NCBI RefSeq assembly: GCF_024713945.1
Contig: NW_027461514.1
Span: 496,001-560,000, forward strand
Reading direction: 5' to 3'
DNA length: 64,000 nt
From: Dermatophagoides farinae
Lineage: Eukaryota > Arthropoda > Arachnida > Sarcoptiformes > Pyroglyphidae
Shown one piece after another: positions 9,556 through 19,157 of this stretch. Position 1 is the stretch's first letter; each line of letters begins with the position of its first letter. The position numbers were made by a program, and so were the translations under genes. The notes below the pieces were generated by a model. The model was not told where the DNA came from, ran no database searches, and saw only the letters and a program-made list of their open reading frames with translations.

Positions 9556-10003
9556 TCAATTGGCTATGGTTGTAGTGTTTGAATGATAATGCGAGTACAT
9601 AGGACTCAACGACTCAATAATTAAAAATAATCTTTTCACAACAGAATTTCTATGCATCAATATCCTGATGGATTGACCTATTTTAGTTATTTTTCGACAC
9701 ATCACTGTATAAAACCGCATCTGGACCACATAAATATAAAGTACGTACCACACAATATTAAAAAGCGGCAGATTCAAAAACAACAACACGAGCCCGAACT
9801 TTATCAAGCCGGTTCGATCATGTTCAGGTGTTACCAACACCTCTTCATGCTCTTTGAAAGTCGGCCTCATGGGATACAATTTGAAAGTGGGCTGCCCCTA
9901 AAACAATACTTTGCCTCAAACTTACCAATCTAGATCTTAAAAAAACAAAATCGCGGGCAGGATCAAACACGTTGCACGAATCATAATAACAAGTCAAAAT
10001 CAT
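9556..10003 (-). CDS. small membrane protein, two exons, start uncertain
   Basis: Two overlapping reverse-strand frames join through a 28-nt intron (9898-9925; 5' GTAAGT, 3' TTGTTTTAG). This gives ...FVFLRSRL then GQPTFKLYPMRP in phase, and 139 residues from the ATG at 10001-10003. The spliced protein has one strong membrane segment, FGLVLLFLNLPLFNIVWYVL, followed by a basic, probably cytosolic tail. The frame continues upstream of the first ATG to a TTG (10036) and encodes RKEIFLLFICMILTC, which looks like a signal peptide. The true start may therefore be a missing 5' exon. If so, it is a type I membrane protein. Family unknown. Confidence 0.5.
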
Positions 10004-10243
10004 ACAGATAAATAACAAAAATATTTCTTTCCGCAATTACAAAAAATTTATTCGACATATAAATTCAAAGATATTCCGTATGCTTAAATCGTACGTTGTC
10101 CGCTGCGCCTACTTGGTTCAAAAAAAGCAAAAATTCATTTCGCTGTTTCTATAGTTTAATTGAAATGTGTGACAGCTCAAAATTTTTAGTACAAAAAGTA
10201 TTACAATTCATTTTTTAGCCATTAAAAAATATACCTTATCATC

Positions 10244-12061
10244 ATGTCGAGAAAGCCACAGTCTGCTTCACTTCAAAACTCGGATGTCGACGAAAAATTC
10301 ATGAGAAAAAATGTCTGTAAGTTACGAGACTAAAATTTTTTTTAAGACAGTGTTAATTACGTATTTTCCGACTATTCCCCTTACGAACGTGACTCATTCA
10401 GAGACAGTGAAGCGTTAAAAATAAATCAAAATAACTCTTGTAACGAAAGTAAAATGAATAACGAGGTGACACACTTATCCCCATCCGCGCGAAAACTATC
10501 AATAACGAGTTCTAGCGCTATAAATGATCAAACAATTAATGCTATGAATAATGCAAGTGCGAATGCAACTTTAGAATATTCAGAAGACGAACGAAGTACT
10601 CAACACAAAAGTCTTAGAAAAAAATATTTGCCGCTCATTACTTACATTGACTCACTGATAAAGCCAAACCCAAATATTTGTTTCAAAGTGAAATTACTAC
10701 TTCATTCGTTCGACAACGAGCTTTACGTGGTTGGAGAAATTTTTGACTCGAAAAAATCGTTTGAATGTTGCTGCAAAGGCGAAGCCCAGCTTGGAGAATG
10801 TATTTGCTCTATTAAGGACTTGTCTTTTGACCAGTCTTTGAGCTTAGAAAAGTTGCGTCTACATAATTTTAAAGACTTAATTATCGCGAGTATTGATTAT
10901 CCGCCTGATAATATCAACACTAATGAACAAAACAAAACTAGTCATCCTGTCGCAGCTGTTAACGAGAAAGACGTCGACTTAGTAAGTAACACTGAAATCG
11001 CCAACAATTCTAAGCTAATAAGCCACACTAAAATGGTAAATGAGCCGAACACGATAAATCAACGCAAATCTCTGTGTGAATCCAAATTAGCAACGCAACC
11101 GAAATCGATTTATGAGCCTACATTTCAAGATCATCTCAAATCAATAAACGAACCTAAGTTGCTACAGCGTTGCGAATCTGTAACACAGTCAAAATTAACA
11201 GATGATCTAAGAATTTCGAACAAGTCTAAATTCGTAAATCAGCTCAAACTAATAAATCAGGAAGATTTGGCTAAAACTTTCCCCAATGAAGTAACGCAAG
11301 ACTACAAAATATTTGATCAAAATCCCAAACATCTGTCTCATTTAATGATCGATTACTCGCCTTTGTCTGATTATTTACCTTCCAATTCAGATAGTAACCA
11401 CATTGAAAGTTTGGCCAATAACTCTGAAGTTACACAAAACGCGAAAAAAACCGGTGCAAGCTCAAAGAAACCATTACCAAAACTGGTTCGTTCTGACTAC
11501 GCGATTTACGCAAGTAACAACGATTCACTTGAAAAAAAAATCGCTGAAGAAAGCGTCTTGAATCAAAAGTGCAACATTGCTACGAAAAACGATTACATCT
11601 CTTCATACATTTTTGAAGATTGTTCTGATAAAAATCTCGAACTAAAAGTCAAATCCTGTGAGACCTACATGGATTCTTTTTCTCCGAAAAACACTGACCA
11701 GCCAGAATCGTGGAAACTCACCAATAACTTAACGACAAAGTGCATTTATGAGCAAAAACCCAGTAATTCGCCAACTATAAATGAATGGCACAAGGATACA
11801 AACAACAGTTCAAAAGAATACAGCGTCCCGCTTTTCCCAGAAATCCACAATGAAGAAGCGCACGTTCAAGAACAAAAAGAAGTTCTTCTCACAGCACTTG
11901 GCCTTTCTAAAACAAAAACTCCGACAAAAGTTTCTTCCAAGTCCACTTCAAGAAAATCAAAAACTGAATCACACTTCTCGCCCAAAACTAACAGTGACAA
12001 CAGTGAAGATGGATGCATCCACAAGCAAGTTGTAAAAATCCAAAAAATAATCGAGGATTAG
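10244..12061 (+). CDS. low-complexity protein with degenerate tandem repeats (two exons)
   Basis: A 595-residue protein of unknown function. Exons are 10244-10316 and 10347-12061. The 30-nt intron (10317-10346) starts GTAAGT, carries CTAAAA, and ends TTTTAAG. Splicing adds an N-terminus beginning MSRKPQSASLQN and joins RKNV to YSVNYVFSDYS in frame; the unspliced frame would start only at 10454. A short globular island, LPLITYIDSLIK to CCCKGEAQLGECIC, has a Cys cluster that might bind metal. The remainder is Ser/Asn/Lys-rich and disordered. Around 11000-11270 the protein contains about seven degenerate repeats of 11-13 residues of the form S-K-L-x-x-x-x-K-S-I-N-E-P. The C-terminus is basic then polar. 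Confidence 0.65.
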
Positions 12062-12942
12062 TCTGACTTTATTTTATTTGAGCCAGCATAAGCGAATTTC
12101 GATTAATTAATGGCATAAGCTTTCAACAATAATTTTATTAACTCAACATTAGATCCACAGTGAAAAAACCCAGATTACCCGCTTAAAATCGACGGATTGT
12201 CTTACTAGATATTTATGCCACTACCAATAAATTTACAAAAGTTTATTAGCGTTTTTTATCATTTTTAACAAATTTACTAGATAATAGGCTTCGATGGCGT
12301 CGTAAAAAGATCTGAATTAACGTTTTGTTATTCGATTTACTCTTCTGTGATAAAATTGTATTACAAATAAAATATATTTGATTGACAGTTCTCTTTATTC
12401 AGTCAAAATGAACAATATCGCAGTATCATATTACATTTTTCAGAGCTTACTGTATCATAAACCTGGCGAGCCACTTTACAGGATATTATTTGCGTAATAC
12501 TGCCCTGACTCGCCAGACACGAGCACTTTTATAGACATATTCTAGGATAACTTCTGCTAGCTATTCAAATAGAGAAGTCCGCTGTAAACGCTTGAACGAA
12601 TTGTCAGTCAATTCATTACTAATTTCGAATAAAAAGAATCGAAACCCAGGTCTACTTAATCTAACTTTTTTGCTTTATTTCTTTTTAATCCTATGTTAAT
12701 CAATGATGTTATAACTTTTCATTTACTTCGAACTCTTTTTAAATTTTAGCTATGGTTACTGCACGGTGCAATTTTTATAAACAAAACAAAACTAGCACAT
12801 ACTTTGTACTCGCTTCGTTCGATTTTATTCGTGTTACATTGTTAATTTACGATAAGCGTTTTAGCTTTCAAATGCGAATACCATAAATAACAATAATAAA
12901 AGTACATTCTAAAGATCTTTTAAATTTTAAAACTTAATAGCT
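12062..12942. other. longest gene-poor stretch of the window
   Basis: About 880 nt without a convincing protein gene lies between the stop of the low-complexity protein and the stop of the convergent RecQ helicase. This is large for this genome, where convergent stops are often less than 20 nt apart. It contains a local GC-richer patch (about 12455-12530) with paired hairpins, annotated separately. Only very short ATG frames occur, for example at 12408. I saw no tRNA-like cloverleaf and no transposon. Confidence 0.5.
12420..12519 (+). ncRNA. possible H/ACA-like small RNA (two hairpins and ACA)
   Basis: Two adjacent stem-loops can be drawn. Hairpin 1 pairs CAGTA (12421-12425) with TACTG (12448-12452). 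After a 10-nt hinge, hairpin 2 pairs CTGGCGAG (12463-12470) perfectly with CTCGCCAG (12509-12516). Inside it an upper stem TATTA/TAATA with a TTTGCG loop leaves a large asymmetric internal loop. ACA follows the lower stem immediately (12517-12519). This is the general plan of box H/ACA pseudouridylation guides. A clear ANANNA H box in the hinge is not visible, and the upper stem to ACA distance is slightly long. Proposed from structure alone. Confidence 0.25.
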
Positions 12943-15900
12943 TCATAATATTTTTGACGTTTTGCAATTTATCAAATCTTTGCAAAACTGATAAATTTCC
13001 TCGATGAACTCTTGACGGTAACGAATTAACTAAAAATTTTTTTAAAATTGACTTACACTTTTCATAGACTCTATAGCCGGAAATTCTTTAGTAATGCAAT
13101 ATATCAAATCAAGAGAAACAGATTGGTCCTGGTTTGTTGCATGATCTGACAATTTTTCTTTTAAATAAAACAATTTTTTAAACAGTTCTTCTCTTTGCGG
13201 GACATTGTAGAGACTTTTAAGCAGACAGTTGGAACTTGCAATCCAGTTTAGCTTAAAATCGTTTTTTGTGTCCAGTGGAAACGAATCTCTTTGTTCTGGT
13301 ACTGAAGTCTTTACTTTTAACAAATTCGGTCTTTTGGTCGGGGTTATACTGCATATTGGTTTTGTATAATTAGGAAGCCTTTTGTTTGTTTCTAAAATAT
13401 CTGTATTTTGAAACATATTTGTAATTTTGATTTCATCAAACAAATATTCACTATTCGAAGCGAGTCTGCGTTGTTTAAACCTGTTTGCAAATTTGTACTC
13501 TTCAACTTTGGCTCCGCTCAAATCGTCGCAACCGTCGCTAACCTGGTTTTCAAAATTTCTATTGAATTTTACTTCATACTCGTACTGGTCGCTCTCAAGC
13601 ACTTCTGTTTCTGTTTCGCCCGTTTGGTCTAAATCGTTCGCAACATGTATTTGCAGATTGCTAAGAAGTTCTTTTTGATAAAGATTCTTCCCACGGCATA
13701 AATAGACTAATAGAGTTTTTTTAAAACCTTTTACAACTCTTTCAGCAATTAAATCCTTGGCAAGCAAAAGTATAAAAATGTTTTTGAGGTTTTTTAAACC
13801 TAAAGATTTACCTATTCCCTTGTATTGATTCAACACCGAGTACGTGCTTTCTTTCTTAATTTTTTTATTGAGTAATACGCTTGCTAACTCAAGCAAGGTC
13901 ACCCCGTTTTTGCCGTTTGTTTCATTCGACAATTTTCTCACCACTTCAATTATTTGTTTTGCAACAAACTCATACGAAATCAAACTTCCCTGCGGCCTAC
14001 ACCTCGAAACACAAACGTCACAATTTGTCATACAATCTCTGTTTCCCAAGGAATCACCAAAATAATTAGATATCATTCTATGACGACATGTACGGTTGTT
14101 AACCACGTATTCTAGTACATGCTGCAAGTTTTTGTTTGGAAAAATAGCGGTAGTTGTCGTACTTTTTCCATTTGAATAAAACTCTAGCCAATAATGGCCT
14201 ACCCGATCTTTTTCGTTGTAGTAAAGAATTGCTTCGGATTTTTCTCCGTCACGACCCGCTCGCCCAAATTCTTGGTAGTAAGAATCAAGACTTTTGGGCA
14301 ACGACGTATGAATGACGAATCGTACGTTCTGTTTGTCAATTCCCATACCAAATGCAATAGTTGCTACGATAATTTTAATTTCTTCTTTAATCCAAGCCGT
14401 CTGTGTCGTTTTACGCTTTGTAACAGTCATGCCAGCGTGATAACTCAAAGCTTTCATTTTTAAAGCCTGTAGTTTTTTCACCATTGTGTCACAGTCAGCC
14501 CGTGACAAACAATAGATAATACCTACCTTATTGTAATATCTGCCTCTCAAAAGGTTACTGACGACTTCCAGAATTTCCGCATCGTTTTTGACCGAAACGA
14601 CGCTTATGTGAATGTTTTCTCGCCAAATTGAAGAAATAAATTCTCTGGGGTTCTTCAAACCAAGTTGGCTGCGGATATCCGCTAAAACCTCGGTAGTGGC
14701 GCTAGCAGTTAAACAAAGTTTTGGAATCGTCGTTGACTGTAATCTTTCTCGCAAAAGACGATATTCAGGTCGAAATGTCGATCCCCAAGTAGAAACACAG
14801 TGCGCCTCGTCGATGACGAACGCTGCAATACAGTTTTGTTCTATAAATCTGGTTAAAAAATATTTCAATGTGTCCGAGCTAGCGAGTTTCTCTGGAGTTG
14901 TGAATATTACAAGTTCCCGGTTTTCGTCAAACACCTGCATTAATTCTGCTTTCGACCTATATACAATGGCGTTAATGTTGTATTTCAAAGACTGCCGAAG
15001 TTGATCCTCGATTAGTGAAATGAGCGGCATGATGACAATAACCACTTTTTTCGAATATATTGCGAAGACTTGGTAGATCAGAGATTTACCTCCTCCCGTG
15101 GGCATGATGCAAATTGTATCGTTATTCTGAAGCAAGCTCTTAATAGCGTTGAGCTGTTGAGATCGAAAATCAGAATGGCTAAACACAGTACGATTGATGT
15201 CCAAAAGTTTTTTAGTAACTGCGTCGATGGAAACATTAGCACCAGTTTTTGTAGTAGTTGTAGTCTGAGACGACAAGTAGTTGCTTCCAAGTTCTTTTTC
15301 TATCAAGGTATTTATTTTTTCGGGCTCCCAGCAGTCTGCGTCGATTTCGTCAAACAAGTTATCCACACTGCATACGTCATCCAGCTGTTCATACTTTATT
15401 TCTATGCCAGACTTGCTGCTGTTTGATTCAGACCCTGAACGAGACATTGTACTTTGAACATCGCTTGGTTTTGGTATTACAGTGTCGCTGACAGAACTCG
15501 AAATCTCGTTAGAAGCAAAACTCGAACTCGCCTTTAAAGTTGTTGGATTATTCAAATCACGATTGAACGGCTGTTCGATACTTCGTATTAGTGAAAACCA
15601 ATTTTTGAGTTCAGGAGTTTCATTGATGTCGTAAATTTTTTCCGGCGCAACCAGGTCTTCCAAATACATTTTTGTGCTTTGCGATTTCTCGAGTTTTGAC
15701 AATATTTTTTCAACAGTTACGTTATTGCCTAATGAAAGTATTTCCTTGGTGATTTTGTTAAGTTTGAAATTTGGATCCTGCAGAATGGTTTTAGCTTTGT
15801 TATAAACCTGTGTCATTTGCGGATCGAGATCGAATTGTAAATATTTATCGCTTAGTTTTTCGTCGTCGTCGTCGCTTTTTTCATCTTCAAGAACTTCTTT

Positions 15901-16206
15901 TGGAAGGTCCACGAACACGTCCTGGATGTCAACTAGCCTTAGTGCCGTGTTTGGTTCGTCTGAAATTAACTGATCAATATTCAACTCGTTGCAACAACCA
16001 AATTTTCCGTGTTTCGAAAACTTCGAACTTTTCAAGTAAACCTCGGCGTCGTACAAATTATTTTTTATTGCATCGTCCTCTTTAAATTCGAACGACAAAG
16101 ATTTTAAAGGTTTAACCTTTGGAAGTTCTTCTGCTTGTTCCCATAGAAAATCATCACATTGTTTCTGCCTGTTTTTAGATTGTTTTTGAGCGTTATGTAA
16201 AGACAT
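12943..16206 (-). CDS. RECQ: RecQ-family DNA helicase, BLM/Sgs1-like (two exons)
   Basis: An ATP-dependent 3'-5' DNA helicase of recombination and replication-fork repair. Exons are 16206-13057 and 13029-12943; the 27-nt intron (13030-13056) starts GTAAGT and ends ATTTTTAG. The total is 1078 residues. An acidic, disordered N-terminus (1-330) precedes the helicase core. Motif I is T370-G-G-G-K374-S, DEAH is 466-469 followed by the RecQ-type C-V-S-T-W-G, then TASATTEV, IIYCLSRADC, FGMGIDK and the QEFGRAGRDG motif VI. The zinc-binding RQC module follows (CRHRMISNYF, then CMTNCDVC) and a winged-helix region. The extra last exon adds LIRYRQEFIEEIYQFCKDL after PAIESMKS, completing a helical bundle placed like an HRDC domain. 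That HRDC reading is inference; the helicase assignment is not in doubt. Confidence 0.96.
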
Positions 16207-16454
16207 TCATTTTGTATTCGAATAAAGAAAAAAGAAAAATTCTAATTTATTTGTTTAGCTATCTCAGCATATAATAAATCTAGTACACAATGCTTTTAAA
16301 TGCAAATAAGCATCGCACAAGACAGAAAACGATTCCGCGCCATGAAGTTACATTCACATGAAAACAGTATCAAACAAAGTTTATCTGAAAATTAATTGCT
16401 GGTGAGCCTACCATTTTTTAACCAACTGCACGTTGTTTAAATACTAGTCTACAC

Positions 16455-16958
16455 ATGAGAGAGAAACCGTTTTTAAAAGAACACTTTTGGTACATTTTGT
16501 TTACGGATTCAGACGGATTAACGGCTGAAATAAGGGGCGACTGTACGTACGCCAACAGAAAGAAAACGCGCACTGTTTTAAACTTTAAACTGCCCGACGG
16601 TGCTGTCAAGAAGTTTTATATGTGTGAATACTGCCAGCAACCTACTTGGATATCTTATCGCAACTACTCATGCCAGCATGTCCGACGACATCACCCTGAA
16701 GCGTGTACCAAGTGTGAAAGCTGTAACCAGTTGGTTGAAACGTCGCTTTTTCAAATGCATAATAAGTACTGTAGCGCAACAAAAGCAAAATCGTGTCAGT
16801 CTTTCGTTAGAAAATTGACTGTGACTGAGATTTCTACGGGACAACTAGACGAAAATTTTGTTCACAATCCGCAATACAGCAAAAATCATTGTTACCCAAC
16901 GACGTATGCGTTATCTAATAACATCAACATGATAAATCTTAACTTTGTCTGCCAATAG
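16455..16958 (+). CDS. zinc-finger protein, C2H2-like fingers
   Basis: A 167-residue protein starting at the ATG 16455 (MREKPFLKEHFW). The first half is beta-rich without a known motif. From about residue 57 it has Cys/His pairs spaced like zinc ligands: C-E-Y-C, later C-Q-H and R-R-H-H, then C-T-K-C, C-N and an F-x-M-H-x3-Y-C ending. These would allow two adjacent zinc knuckles of C2H2/C2HC type, suggesting nucleic-acid or protein binding. The C-terminal third is Asn/Thr-rich. Its divergent neighbour is the RecQ gene, with about 250 nt of shared promoter. No orthologue recognised. Confidence 0.6.
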   Translation: MREKPFLKEHFWYILFTDSDGLTAEIRGDCTYANRKKTRTVLNFKLPDGAVKKFYMCEYCQQPTWISYRNYSCQHVRRHHPEACTKCESCNQLVETSLFQMHNKYCSATKAKSCQSFVRKLTVTEISTGQLDENFVHNPQYSKNHCYPTTYALSNNINMINLNFVCQ

Positions 16959-16972
16959 CTACATTATTAAAA

Positions 16973-17512
16973 TCACACCTTAGACGTAAGCATTGTAGCA
17001 TCGTTACCTTCGTTTAACACTCGTCTAATTGATTTGTATTTCGGACTGGTTTCAGCCGAACTAATGAAAAAATCGTCTGTATTGTTGTATATGTTTAATA
17101 ATCTCGCTTCTTCGTAATCCGACACGTAATTATATAACTTATAGTACTGGTGTTTGGTCAGTAAAAACCAATGCAAACCCAGAGCAAGCAATGTCACAAT
17201 ACAACTAATCGTATTTAAACTCAACAAGAAAGATTTATCTTTCTTCAAAAGAAACACATTCCCGTTGCACAGCTTCAGCAGGTACAAGACTTTGACGAAA
17301 AACTGCGAAAAAAATACGCAACAAAAAACAACCGAAACATCAGAAAAAAGTCGGCAGTGGCGTTTACGGTCTTTCAGTATGTTGAGGCTAAGCAAAACAT
17401 GATACGAAAAGGAAAAATCGTCGACCATAATGTAGGCAAACGATAGGGTCACCAGCACTCCCATTACGAAATCTTTGACAAACAAAACCAAATTATAGCT
17501 ATGCTTGGCCAT
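16973..17512 (-). CDS. multi-pass membrane protein of unknown function
   Basis: A 179-residue ORF from the ATG at 17510-17512 (MAKHSYNLVLFVKDF); a TTG seven codons upstream is the formal ORF start. Four hydrophobic segments are evident: DFVMGVLVTLSFAYIMV, SFSYHVLLSLNIL, VSVVFCCVFFSQFFVKVLYLL and LNTISCIVTLLALGLHWFLL. They are followed by a charged cytosolic-type tail (YVSDYEEARLLNI onward). The topology suggests a small four-helix integral membrane protein. No family was recognised. The coding end lies 14 nt from the convergent zinc-finger gene. Confidence 0.6.
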   Translation of the reverse strand: MAKHSYNLVLFVKDFVMGVLVTLSFAYIMVDDFSFSYHVLLSLNILKDRKRHCRLFSDVSVVFCCVFFSQFFVKVLYLLKLCNGNVFLLKKDKSFLLSLNTISCIVTLLALGLHWFLLTKHQYYKLYNYVSDYEEARLLNIYNNTDDFFISSAETSPKYKSIRRVLNEGNDATMLTSKV

Positions 17513-17730
17513 TTTCACAGCATATCTGACCAAATTAACACAAAGATATACAGAGATCTAACTTTAAAACAAAACAAAACATATCAATATTAATAAATAA
17601 AATTGATCAAAACTGCGAGTTCGATCGGGCCGCTACTAAATTATTAGCAAAATTCCATGGTGCTGATATTTGGGAAAAAAACATAATTCGCTGCTCCGAA
17701 CAATTGCATATTCGTGAAAAAAAAATACAA

Positions 17731-18036
17731 ATGAACAGGTCCGCCAGCCAGGAAGTAGTAGCAAAAGTGATCAATGTCATACAGACAGGCGAAACTATTC
17801 TACGAAAAGCCGGAAAGCTCAAGTCGGTCCTAGCTAGTCACAACGCGATAGCCATAACATGGTTAGCATTTTTTGTCATGGTCGTTGTGAAGTTCTTGCT
17901 ACCAATAATTTACTGGACGTTGATTGGCGGCATACTGATCGTGATTGCCGTGACTTTATACAAGGCGCACTTAAAAAATAACTACCCAGTTTACTTGTCA
18001 GAAAATCTAATACCAGAAAGCAGCGCAATGCTCTAA
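17731..18036 (+). CDS. small membrane protein, SNARE-like; N-terminus unresolved
   Basis: From the first ATG (17731) the product is 101 residues: a polar amphipathic helix (QEVVAKVINVIQTG, then ETILRKAGKLKSVL) followed by a long hydrophobic hairpin (ITWLAFFVMVVVKFLLPIIYW, then LIGGILIVIAVTLY) and a short polar tail. The helix has a G-E-x-I-x-R-x-A spacing reminiscent of Qb-SNARE motifs such as Sec20 or Vti1. The frame stays open and protein-like for about 60 codons upstream of this ATG (for example FDRAATKLLAKFHGADIWEKN) with no ATG before an in-frame TAA. The real start is probably in a short 5' exon or at a non-AUG codon. Function is a guess. Confidence 0.5.
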   Translation: MNRSASQEVVAKVINVIQTGETILRKAGKLKSVLASHNAIAITWLAFFVMVVVKFLLPIIYWTLIGGILIVIAVTLYKAHLKNNYPVYLSENLIPESSAML

Positions 18037-18152
18037 CGACGCAAAAAACCTAATAGGCTGGTTTTATATTAAAATAATTAGCTATTTACATTAGAATATT
18101 ATTTTAGTTTAGCCAAATCAAACATACGAACTTGATTTTTGCTACTTGCACA

Positions 18153-19142
18153 ATGTTTGAAAGCAGTCGAAAAGTTGTCGTGACCAAGCCAACAATCATT
18201 TTAAAAGAACTTTTCTCTGACGAACATATAAATTTAAAAAATCTTGTAGAAAAAGAGCGCAAAAAAATTCCCTCTGCGCTATACGACGTAAAAAAACAAT
18301 CTGAAAACATTCCGAGCTCACCCAACAACGACCTTATTAAAGACACGATTAAAACGCAGATCAACGCTACTTTTGTGCGACCCAATATAGATCTAAATAT
18401 AGAAAAGCAGTTAGACCTGGTAAAAAAAGTTAGCCATAGCGATGACAAAGAAAACGACCTAGAAACCCTTTTTAATTTAATCGAAACAAAAAGTGACCAG
18501 TTACCTTCTTCTAAGCAACAGTGTGCTGTTTACGAATTGATAGGCACTAGGTGCCCGCTTAACACGGTATATTTTGCAGGAATGTGTGTACGCGTCGCAG
18601 AACGAAACGAAACATTCAAATATGACGATAAATGCATTTCCATGCTGTCTACTATGTATTTAAATCCCGAAAAAAGAGTCGAAACGACTTTGAAGTGCAA
18701 GCTATCGTGGCCATGCGCCGTGACCTACGCTCAAACAGATGAATCCACAAAAAATCCGTCTATTTTTGCAGGTCTCGCAGAAAAAAACAAATTATGTAAA
18801 ATGAATAATAGCAAATGCCCAATCGATTTAATTTATAATGAAAAAACGAATAGCTGCTCAAGTATTGGAGCAAAGGGATCAATTTCTTTTTTGACTACCG
18901 ATCTTCCGTACTGTAGCATTCAAAACAAGGACATCGAAAGAGAAAAAGAATTTGTTGGCTGTCCGTCCAACTGGGTACAGATCAAGCTACAAGATCGGAG
19001 AATTGCATGTCGGCAAGGCCAAAACGCAAAAATCGAAGTCAAAAATGATTTACCTTTAGCAACCTTAGATTTTTTATTACTAGCCACGTTTTACTATGAT
19101 ATAACCTTGCTGAAAACTCCGTTGACACCTCTTTTAATATAG
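18153..19142 (+). CDS. CPW-WPC-type cysteine-rich protein
   Basis: A 329-residue protein starting at the ATG 18153 (MFESSRKVVV). The N-terminal third is charged and probably disordered. From about residue 128 it carries a cysteine module: C-A-V-Y-E-L, then R-C-P, F-A-G-M-C, a long Lys-containing spacer and C-K-L-S-W-P-C. A partial second copy follows (KLCKMNNSKCP, NSC, LPYC, GCPSNW). This is the layout of the CPW-WPC domain, known from apicomplexan zygote/ookinete surface proteins and other myzozoans. The module is seen; the family assignment is from memory. No signal peptide precedes the first ATG, which is unusual for the family, but the frame extends upstream of it to a TTG. The C-terminus is hydrophobic (TLDFLLLATFYYDITLL). 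It is convergent with the M16 gene; the ends are 15 nt apart. Confidence 0.6.
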   Translation: MFESSRKVVVTKPTIILKELFSDEHINLKNLVEKERKKIPSALYDVKKQSENIPSSPNNDLIKDTIKTQINATFVRPNIDLNIEKQLDLVKKVSHSDDKENDLETLFNLIETKSDQLPSSKQQCAVYELIGTRCPLNTVYFAGMCVRVAERNETFKYDDKCISMLSTMYLNPEKRVETTLKCKLSWPCAVTYAQTDESTKNPSIFAGLAEKNKLCKMNNSKCPIDLIYNEKTNSCSSIGAKGSISFLTTDLPYCSIQNKDIEREKEFVGCPSNWVQIKLQDRRIACRQGQNAKIEVKNDLPLATLDFLLLATFYYDITLLKTPLTPLLI

Positions 19143-19157
19143 CCAATAGAACCACGA

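Noticed and set aside
12740-12760. Small palindrome TGCACGGTGCA
   Set aside because: Five-bp stem with a 1-nt loop cannot form a stable hairpin; likely chance.
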